Positions 55,840-64,000 of a DNA stretch of 64,000 bases are shown here, piece after piece. The notes below the pieces were generated by a model. The model did not search any database. It was not told the origin of the DNA and saw nothing but the letters and a program-made list of their open reading frames with translations. How positions within the stretch are numbered: the stretch's first letter is position 1; the number at the start of each line of letters is the position of its first letter. The stretch is from Odontocerum albicorne (lineage: Eukaryota > Arthropoda > Insecta > Trichoptera > Odontoceridae): the NCBI GenBank assembly GCA_949825065.1, contig OX463854.1:13801112-13865111 (forward strand), given 5' to 3'. Both the position numbers and the translations under genes were made by a program.

Positions 55840-57780
55840 CTAGTTTTACCATACAGGGCTCACAGTTCATATGACATCACGTTCCACATAAATTAAACCA
55901 TATTTCTGCGGGGAATCTCTCTCTTAAAGGTTATTTCTAATTGGGTTACACAAACCATAGAGTGTACCCTGCATTTTGGCACATAACGTGTGTAAAACAG
56001 GTTTTGAATACACCGCTAATAAGGTTTAGTAATGCCACTATTTGACCACACCTTACAGGTGACTAATTTTAATTAATTAATAACGTAAATTTGCTACGCC
56101 ATATTGCGTTAAATTGTTCAAAATGTCAGTTCTTTAAGTAAAACTCGCTGAAACATGTAATCAACATTTTGTGAGGATTAAAAACGAAGGGAAAAATTGG
56201 TTTAGTTAGACTTGCTAATTTTGTTCGAATTTTACAGTCTAGTTATTTAACTGCTGGTTTTATTGACCTTAAATGTTTAGTTTGATGAACCTTTTTTTTT
56301 ATTTTGGTTTTTCATACACGAGTATATCTATTTTTTTTTAATAAAATGAAAGGCTGCAGATATAAGTATATTTCGGTGAATTTATTTTTAATATGAAGAA
56401 AGTGTTTTAGTCTACTTGGCTAGACACCGGACTTTCCCCCGGAGAATTTCGTGCCTACTCCAGTGGTTCTTAAACCTGACAGAACGATTACTGGGGCTTA
56501 AGACATTTGTATCTCTCAACCATGCTTTTCAACATTTCCAGCACAGCAATGAATGAAAAATATAAAGAAAAGTGTTTAAAAATAACAAAAACTTAGGAGT
56601 CCTAATGACGCTATAGAAGAAAAAAATCCAATTTTAAGTCTTATAATTTATAAGGAGTTCTAAAACATACTTGTTTCATATGTATATTACACTCTTATCT
56701 CTTCTCTTTAATGATTATGTCATTTTCATCCCCATGAGCTATAAACCCCTAAAACATTTTCAGGATAACTGAGCTATGGACCATCTAACCCTATTTCAGA
56801 CAAAGTTTTTCGGTTTGCTACCTTATATACCTCAAACTTTGCCTGTCTTTCACTGTAACTTATACTTCCGCCTACGTGATCTTCCACACCCCTACATTTT
56901 TCTTCACTTAGCTACACTAAATGAGTATTTATTTTGTCTTTCTATGGACAAAACTTATTTTCGTAAATTTTATACTCGGTTTTACAGAGTAATATATATG
57001 TCTAAAAGAGTCAAAATGCAACACTTTGTAAATGATGAATTATATACGTAAGCTGTTATGATTTTCTTTAAATGCGGTAACATTAAGACTAAAGAACTAT
57101 TTTCCTTAATGTTTATCTTGGATCTATTATGTTGCGAAAATCATTCCAGGAAAGTAGAGGACGAGCTGTGTCTATCTTTTTAAGCGGCTCTCTTAGCATC
57201 TGACGCCCTGCGGTTCCATCAACTCATCAATGGTAAACATGTTGAGTAAACAATTTCATTTAAAGATATTCGTATCAAAATCTGCGGCCACAATGATCTC
57301 TAGAATGGAGCGAGGTTACAAACAAATAAGGCAGTCGCAACATCTGATTACCTTAGAGATATTATCTAGAATAACAAACATATATGCGCACCGATAGCAA
57401 AGTTCGACATTATAAGATCTGTGATAGGTCTATCATTACTTGAACCAAAAAACCAAACCCGGCACAACTAGAACAAATAATTTTCTTCAAAAATGTTATT
57501 GATAATTGTAGAAAAATCTTTTTGAGTAAGGGTCAGAAACTTTCATATCCGACAGACCTTTAACACAGATGATATAGTGAGATGAAGCAGGAAATGAAAG
57601 GGGTACTGTCGTGACCATTTATATAGTATGGGATGAACCATATACATTAAGTTTAATAGCTCTATGATAGTTAATTTTAAAGGATCAGAAACACTTATTT
57701 TTTAGTTGTTTTTATAATATTTTTATCATCAGAATAAGCGATTCGACTCATTGCAGTCTTGTCAATTGTACAAAATACTT
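55840..57780. other. No gene; one tRNA-like scrap
   Basis: Positions 56,405-56,465 (TTTAGTCTACTTGGCTAGAC) look like a degraded SINE head. Otherwise nothing recognised. Confidence 0.4.
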
Positions 57781-57788
57781 TTTTTATA

Positions 57789-58926
57789 CAGGGTGGCCAC
57801 TAAAATACTGAATGATTTAAAACAAAAATAACTTTTACAAACACATGTTTTTTTAATTTTGTATTATTTTATTTGGAAATATAATTATTGTTTTTTTAGT
57901 ATTATATGTGAAAAACAACATCCTTTAAATGACCACCATTTTCTTGCTCATAAATACAGGCTCCTTTCACAGCATTTTTCATGACCGTACGCAAGATTTT
58001 AGGCCGTAAACGTTGGATTTCGGCTCGAATGTTCTCTTTAAGTTCTCGAAATGTTCAAGGTTTATTTACTTAAACCCGTTCTTTCAAATAGTCTCACAAA
58101 AAGAAGTCTGGTGCTGTCAAATCAGGTGAACGTGGAGGTCAAACAAATTCAGCTTTTTTTTTTATTATTCGTTCACCAAAAATTTCTCGCAGGAGGTCCA
58201 TCGTCACCCAAGCAGTGTGCGCAGTAGCTCCATCCTATTGGAACCATACCTCCTGATTATCTTCGACCGCTGGGTGCATGAAAAATTCAAGCATTGACAC
58301 ATATACAGGGCCCGTTGATTCTTTCTGGCTGACCTTCCTCATTTTCAAAGAAATAGGGGTCGATAACTCCTTCAGCTATAACACCGCACCAAGCAGAGCA
58401 GTGGTTCAAAAACTTGTTGTTATCTCTGGCTAGGTGTTAAAAATTGAATAGCGTACTTAAGTAGAGCTTGAACCATTTGGATCTTGTACGGAAAAAAAAT
58501 TAAATCCAGTTTCAGAATATTCTGAAGCGATGTTCTGGCAATGCCTAGTTGAGCAGAGCTACGACGGGTAGAGCCAAGGGCACTCTGCCGTACAGCTTCC
58601 ACCACTACGTCAGTCCGCACAGTGCGCTTAGGACCTCTTCCAGAAAGATCGCTGACTGATTTAGTTCCTTCAAACTGGGCGATTAGGTTCCGAATCATAT
58701 TATCGCTAGGAGATACTCTGGCTTTAAAATGTTGCCGGTATTTTCTCTGATTTTTCAACAATTTATCTTTCACTGGAATAGGAAACCCCAATGAATTTTA
58801 CTCGTTGATGGACATCAAACGTAGTCATTTTAATTTCCAAGAAATGCTCTTATAATCTATAAAAAAGATTGAAAATGAACAAGTGATGACTTTTTTAAAC
58901 CCTTCAGTCTTTCAGTGGGCACCCTG
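57789..58926 (-). mobile_element. Tc1/mariner-superfamily element with CAGGGTG ends
   Basis: Inverted ends CAGGGTGGCCACTAAAATAC and, complemented, CAGGGTGCCCACTGAAAGAC are flanked by TA (57,787-57,788; 58,927-58,928). The 1138-bp element is read on the minus strand. It has lost a central part of its transposase gene. Confidence 0.88.
57915..58791 (-). pseudogene. Broken DD41D-type transposase
   Basis: From the start at 58,791: MGFPIPVKDKLLKNQRKYRQ, a helix-turn-helix region with LIAQFEGTKSVSDLSGRGPK and RRSSAQLGIARTSLQNILK. The frame then breaks where the first catalytic Asp should be, resuming with WCGVIAEGVIDPYFFENEEG. After EVWFQ a TAG, then DGATAHTA (second Asp), PPRSPDLTAPDFFL (third Asp) followed by TGA, and KENIRAEIQRLRPKILRTVM to GGHLKDVVFHI. 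I count 41 residues between second and third Asp. Three in-frame stops (TAG near 58,237, TGA near 58,141 and 58,096) replace likely Gln and Trp codons. Confidence 0.75.
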
Positions 58927-58929
58927 TAT

Positions 58930-59340
58930 ATTGATTAGTTGACAAAGGCTTTACGAACCAAAACGCTTGTACTAAAGAATCATATTAAGTAACTAAGTAA
59001 GTAAGAAGATAACTGGACAGTTATTATTAAGCATGGACTGTTGATTAATGTTGCCTAACTATCTCATTTAATACAAGAATCTATCTAATAGCTTTATTAA
59101 TACAATAACATTAAACGTGAATAAAACTATGAAAAAGTGTTCTGCATAAAGATAAAAAGTGTTGGCAAACTTTACAAAGTGACTGGTACTTGATGATTCA
59201 TATAGAATAAAGTGTAACAAGGTATCAACATGTACAAGTAAAACTGTTAATATAACATGCCATCACATTTCAACAATGATGAAATGATATGTAAAAAAAA
59301 TACCAAAAAATCATCTCAACTCATTTTTATAATAAAAAGT
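58930..59340. other. No feature recognised
   Basis: AT-rich spacer. Confidence 0.4.
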
Positions 59341-59344
59341 TGTT

Positions 59345-59420
59345 TAGAGGTGCGTGACCGTACAATAAAGCGTCGAACTTCTAAGAAGAAGGTCACCGGT
59401 TCCAGCCTCACGTCTCATTA
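59345..59420 (+). mobile_element. tRNA-like SINE head
   Basis: GTGCGTGACCGTACAATAAA, CTTCTAAGAAGAAGGTCACC and CGGTTCCAGCCTCACG have the spacing of A and B boxes. No tail of a known family follows; it could be an old SINE or tRNA pseudogene. Confidence 0.4.
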
Positions 59421-59424
59421 CTCT

Positions 59425-59980
59425 CTTCGTATAATACTGGAATTGTTTTCATTTAGTATTTTGGAGTATATGGATATTTCTGAAATTAAAACATTTAAAC
59501 AAAATGAACCTCCTTTTTGTCCCGACTTTACCGACTGCACAGATCACCATATATTTTGTATAAAAAAAATTTCATACTCTTTTACGAGTCGTTCTATAAT
59601 TAATATAATCAATTTTTTTACATTTAAATATTTTATTACTAAGCATCATTTGAATTTTTCATAAATTCCAACTTTATAATGGTTGATACTTAATATTCAA
59701 TATTTTTATACATAGCATTTAATGCCCTGTTAACATTTACATTTATTTATTATTCTATGGCTATTAAATGACCAACGGTTACGTTTCAATATTACATCTT
59801 TTAAATATTGTGAACATAAATTTTCTCTGGAATCCAAGCCTCCGAACCATTACCCTACTTTAACTCCGATTGACATATTTATAATGTATTGTATTATTCA
59901 TCCCTTAACTTTTGAAACTTAGGCGAAGAAATTTATATGATCTTAAAAACAAATGCGCTACAAAACTTCTGTGCAAGAAT
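59425..59980. other. No feature recognised
   Basis: AT-rich spacer. Confidence 0.4.
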
Positions 59981-59984
59981 TATT

Positions 59985-60055
59985 TTATCTTCACCATCAC
60001 ACCATGCCCCTACAGGAGTAGATAGAAAAAGTAGATATTCACTATGTTATATACT
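59985..60055 (-). mobile_element. LINE 3' terminus scrap
   Basis: On the minus strand, CTACTCCTGTAGGGGCATGG followed by TGTGATGGTGAAG matches the end of the minus-strand LINE at 38,890 (GGGGCATTGCGTGATGGTGT). Confidence 0.4.
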
Positions 60056-60059
60056 GGCA

Positions 60060-61160
60060 CATATCTTAAGTTCCTCCCACTGCATGCAAACGTCATGCAA
60101 ATTATCCTATTTCAAAGGATTTTTACTCTTCTATCTTTCAGGATTTGTATCATTTGATCATGCCACATTTTTCTGGGTCTTTCAAAATATCTCACCATTC
60201 ATTTTTCTCACGTGGTCGAACTTTCTCAATATTCCTTTATTTTCTTAAAACTACATAGTATTTGAAAAAACCCTCTTTCTTATTCTGTCATACAAATGTT
60301 ATGTACACACCATTGTCATTTATCATTTATATTGTTGTCATTTATTCTTTACATTCACTATTGTCATTTATTTTTTATACTTTTCTCATTTTTTAAAAGC
60401 ACTCACAAAACAATTTGTCCTAAAATATTAAAATCAGGTTTGTTACATAAAAAATTTGATTATAGATTTAACAGTAACTTACTGATTAAATAATTAAAGG
60501 AAAATTGTTTGACTACATAATACGACGACATTTTGATTCTGAAATCTATAAGGGTTATAAAGTTTTGTGTATTTCCATAAATAACTTAATAAGAAAAAAG
60601 TTAAAGCACTTATCGCAAATTGAAGGTTAATTAACGAAGGTCAGATAATAATCAGCGATCGTCGTTATCCAACAAATTGCAAATGATTATTTCCAACGTT
60701 TGAAAAATTGGAAATTGCGAAATAAGTTAACGTATTATATTTAATGGCAAACACGCGAACTGCTAACGTTTGGTCTTTTTTGCATACAACATATTAGCAA
60801 GCGTAAAGCCGTTAGAATTTCTTTAGAAATAATTTTACCGACGTTTTATTCCACGTGAGTTTTTTCACGAAATGTTAAAAAAACTTTTTTTTCGCATGTC
60901 TGGAAAAATGAAAATGGAAATCATAATAATTAGACTTGATTGCTTGTTTGTATTTTAAATAATATCTTTAAACATATGTTTATACTACTCTTTACGTAAA
61001 CTAAAAATAAATCCTTTTGTCTAATTTGTAAAAGAAAAAACGTATCAGTAAAATTTACATACATTTCCTTTTCAAAAATGTATGTTTTAAAATAAAAATG
61101 TTTATTTATTAAATTGTTTTTAATTCGTGTAACTTTCAATTTTAATACAAAAGATTATTT
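60060..61160. other. No feature recognised
   Basis: AT-rich; positions 60,300-60,390 repeat TTGTCATTTATYNTTTA two or three times. Confidence 0.4.
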
Positions 61161-61164
61161 ATGG

Positions 61165-61378
61165 TGATAATTAAGTAAGATGTTCTCTTTCTACTCGGAG
61201 TTTACGGATTCGATTGTCATAGGAACCCAGACTAAAAGAAAAAGCTCTAGTCTGATATTTACTAAGGCCTTTTAACGTTTTTTTTAGTTTTTTGGAAGAT
61301 ATTGTTACCTGGCAATAATCCCGCCAAGTTGTTTTGTACGAAATGAAAGTGCTATACAATACAATATATTATAATATG
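61165..61378 (+). mobile_element. SINE-A
   Basis: The head is degraded but GAGTTTACGGATTCGATTGT gives a B-box-like site. The tail is well kept: GGAAGATATTGTTACCTGGC, AATAATCCCGCCAAGTTGTT, ACGAAATGAAAGTGCTATAC. Confidence 0.6.
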
Positions 61379-61379
61379 T

Positions 61380-62825
61380 ATTATGCTATTGCGTTTCTGT
61401 CAACTTTTTATGTAAACTTGTTAATTCTCCAGTTAACTTGTTCGATATGGCACTCGATCGAATAAAGTTGACTCTGCGCCTACGCCACTTCTCCAAACTT
61501 TTTGTAGTCTGTATTCATCGTGAACTGACTTAATATATGATTTAAATATTCGTTGGATTTTATATTTAAGACTCACCTTTTTTCATGACGATTAGCGTGA
61601 TTGAAATATATCGTTATTCCAGCTCTAATTATAACGTGCATCGACACCCCATTCTTAGAATAACTTGATTTTAATCAAAGACGAATTTCAAGATTTCATT
61701 TTCTATTGAATAAAAAATAAGTCCTTTTAAATCATTTTAAAATAAATATTAACGAGAATATTTGAACAAATATAATTTTGATATATTTTTACATATTTTG
61801 AGAAATGAATTTCATGTGGCTATTCATCCATTTTTTTTGGCTATTCATCCAAATTTAAAAGTTTCCTGCTAGCCAAGTATACAAGCCAATCATCAAAAAT
61901 ATGCGTATAAAAAAATACGCGTATCAATCAAGAATACACAGTTTTTATGTTTATTTCACAACAAACTATAAACGTTCTTAATACTCTGAAAACTAAGAAA
62001 GATAAGTACATTTTAACGAGCATTAATGGTGTCGTTATTTAATATTTGTTAAAATTCCTCTGTGGTTTAAAAAATTGCTGAAATAAATTTATTTGATATT
62101 TTTTCCGAGGGGACACTTTTTTTTCCTCAACTGATTTCCATTCATTTTATATAAACTGTCGTTCCAATACATTTTTTTGACCTTATAGAAAAAAAATTGT
62201 ATTAACATATGGCACATAAATACGCACATGATTGTGGTCCAATATATTTATTATTTATTTTGAAAAAGGAATGAAATGCTTTAGCAGACATACTAAGACG
62301 TATGTCCCGTTTCCACCTGAGAAATGAGATATAGACTTCTAATAGAAATGCCTGAGCAGACTGCAAAATAGCTCTCTGTTGACCCTTGAGATATTAGTTA
62401 TTCGGCAACGGTACATGGTAGACCAATTCACCACACATTTTAAGCAGAGAAGCCCTGACTATCAAACTGAATTCTCTGTTTCATTCATAACTAAGTTTTT
62501 TCACTTTTCATTAATGAAAAACATGTCCAAGGTAAGGTGAGAAGAAATTGATGCAAAGCCACAAACCTGTATCATGTTCCAAATATAACCATGTATGTTG
62601 CACAAAATAATATAACAAAATAAGTAACTGATAGAAAAGTTATATAAATTTGTCCATTTTTATTAAAATACATAAAATAATGAATAATTTATAACAACTT
62701 TTTAAATTTATACTGTGGCAAATGTTACGTTGATATTTTTAGTTCCAAAAAAGTCTAAAGATTTCTTAAATTTTAACAAATAAAACAAATTGTGATCCAA
62801 TTACAATTGTATAAGATTTTTTTTA
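61380..62825. other. No feature recognised
   Basis: AT-rich spacer. Confidence 0.4.
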
Positions 62826-62829
62826 AAAC

Positions 62830-62915
62830 ACAATGAGGATGATAATGATTTATTCTTTGTTTCCATTTGGTGACAACTATGGTAAGGTGTCATGACGACT
62901 TATCGCCTAAATTAA
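62830..62915 (-). mobile_element. Retroposon 3' end with ATC-type tail
   Basis: ATGAGGATGATAATGATTTA followed by CTTTGTTTCCATTTGG; see the similar junction at 5,020. Confidence 0.3.
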
Positions 62916-63129
62916 CATTTTTTTTTACAATTCTTCTGGAAATTTCAAGATTATTCCACAAGAATATTTGAAGATACCGTCATTATCAACTTCAAAAATG
63001 AAGACGGATGACTCGATTATATCAAAATCTACTGCCGTTTTATAAAGTACAACTTAAATTACTTATTGCTATTGATAGAAAACAATTTTACTCAACCAGA
63101 AACATGCTATACTATATATAGATGAAAAT

Positions 63130-63235
63130 CTGGAGGGACCATTTCTTAGCATTGGGACCACCGAGAATCGAATCTGAAACTCTTAAAAGTAAGACAGTAA
63201 TTTTACCAACAAGGCCACGTAAACTGTCATGAGGA
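63130..63235 (-). mobile_element. SINE head, minus strand
   Basis: On the minus strand, TTACGTGGCCTTGTTGGTAA (A box), TGTCTTACTTTTAAGAGTTT and CAGATTCGATTCTCGG (B box) form a tRNA-like head. Confidence 0.6.
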
Positions 63236-63239
63236 CACA

Positions 63240-64000
63240 GTTTAATTTAAATTAAAAAATAAAAGTTCTGACATGATCTAGGATTTCTATATATAATCAA
63301 AATTGACGTCAAAATCTATTTCAGACTAAAAGCCGTGAAGTTCAAGAGATAAACCGACTTAAGTATTATCCATTCAATTTACTCAAAAGTTTAACGTTAA
63401 AATAGTAAAAACGATTTTATCTTCATGATAAATGTACCCAATAATCACTGAAAGCAAATTTAAAATATTTGGATAATGATTTTTCGGTAGCTTGTTACGC
63501 AATAAAAGTTCTTGAAGATAAAATCAAGAATACTTCGTAATAATCCGTTTTTCATAAATTAAGACTCAAGTTCACGAAATATCTTATTGCTTACGAGTTA
63601 CAAACAACAATATTATAGAGAAGTTTCTTATCAAATTGAATGTTCAGTTATTCATATAGTAAGTCTTATGTATGTAAATTATGTTTGTATTTCTACAAAG
63701 TATGTTTTTTCCTTCCTATTCAGTGAATAATATATTGGTCCATCCAGTTTCCATTACAACTTTTCATTGACCATATTATTGTTATATAACTATGTTTAAT
63801 TTGTTCATCAATTACTATATAAATTTTTGATGAGACATTCAGTGACTAACATCACTTTAATATCTTACCTTATTTGTTGTTGAGTTTTGCCGATCCTTTC
63901 AAGCCTCAAGAGGAATATATTGATGCATTGATGATGATTATTGATGTAGTCCTAATTCAATTTACAAAACTCAGTATTTAAGAAGGTCAAACAATAATAA
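63240..64000. other. No feature recognised
   Basis: AT-rich DNA to the window end. Confidence 0.4.

Noticed and set aside
59257..59664. A 135-codon open frame
   Set aside because: It runs through a tRNA-like SINE head at 59,345-59,420 and has an AT-driven composition.

Overview
This is a stretch of AT-rich (roughly 70 percent by eye) animal nuclear DNA, almost certainly from an insect. The signs are mariner and other Tc1/mariner-superfamily transposons, hAT elements with 8-bp target duplications, Penelope-like elements (PLEs), LINE 3' ends, and more than a dozen tRNA-derived SINE copies, with no operon-like gene packing. I cannot assign an order. No complete host gene is visible. The best host-gene candidates are a 5' untranslated exon with promoter-like sequence near 18.64-19.24 kb, ending in a consensus splice donor, and a 153-bp coding exon at 36,826-36,978 with a strong acceptor. 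Both are on the + strand and could belong to one gene with a long intron, but that link is inference.

Layout. 0-0.43 kb: mariner deletion derivative. 4.0-7.4 kb: decayed LINE fragments, one split by a SINE. 8.57 kb: SINE. 8.98-10.25 kb: full-length but dead mariner inserted in a TA microsatellite. 11.2-13.0 kb: tandem repeats and SINEs. 13.10-14.36 kb: two PLE copies head to head, forming a near-palindrome. 16.76-18.07 kb: two non-autonomous hAT elements. 18.6-19.2 kb: candidate promoter and first exon. 19.6-24.7 kb: LINE and SINE remnants. 25.29-26.24 and 34.49-35.44 kb: two copies of one mariner family with complementary deletions. 27.40-27.61 and 31.50-31.64 kb: two further PLE foldback insertions. 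33.03-34.32 kb: irritans-type mariner. 36.83 kb: candidate coding exon. 38.9-44.4 kb: repeat-dense block (LINE, minisatellite, 257-bp foldback, SINE with tandem tail, short hairpin). 47.6-51.7 kb: LINE and SINE fragments. 52.27-55.11 kb: three-level nested insertion. 57.79-58.93 kb: Tc1/mariner-superfamily element with three in-frame stops in its catalytic part. 59-64 kb: scattered SINE and LINE scraps.

The most unusual signal is not a gene. The octamer TACGAGTA and its complement TACTCGTA occur 25 times by my count, against about two expected from base composition. The octamer has the form TA-CGAG-TA: a duplicated TA target flanking the four terminal bases shared by three resident mariner elements. 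I read these as excision scars of a transposon family with CGAG ends. Two places inside the window support this. One of two otherwise alignable PLE copies carries the extra 6 bp in frame, and removing the 6 bp from a decayed transposase restores its family spacing. If correct, the window records many more past insertions than the surviving copies show.
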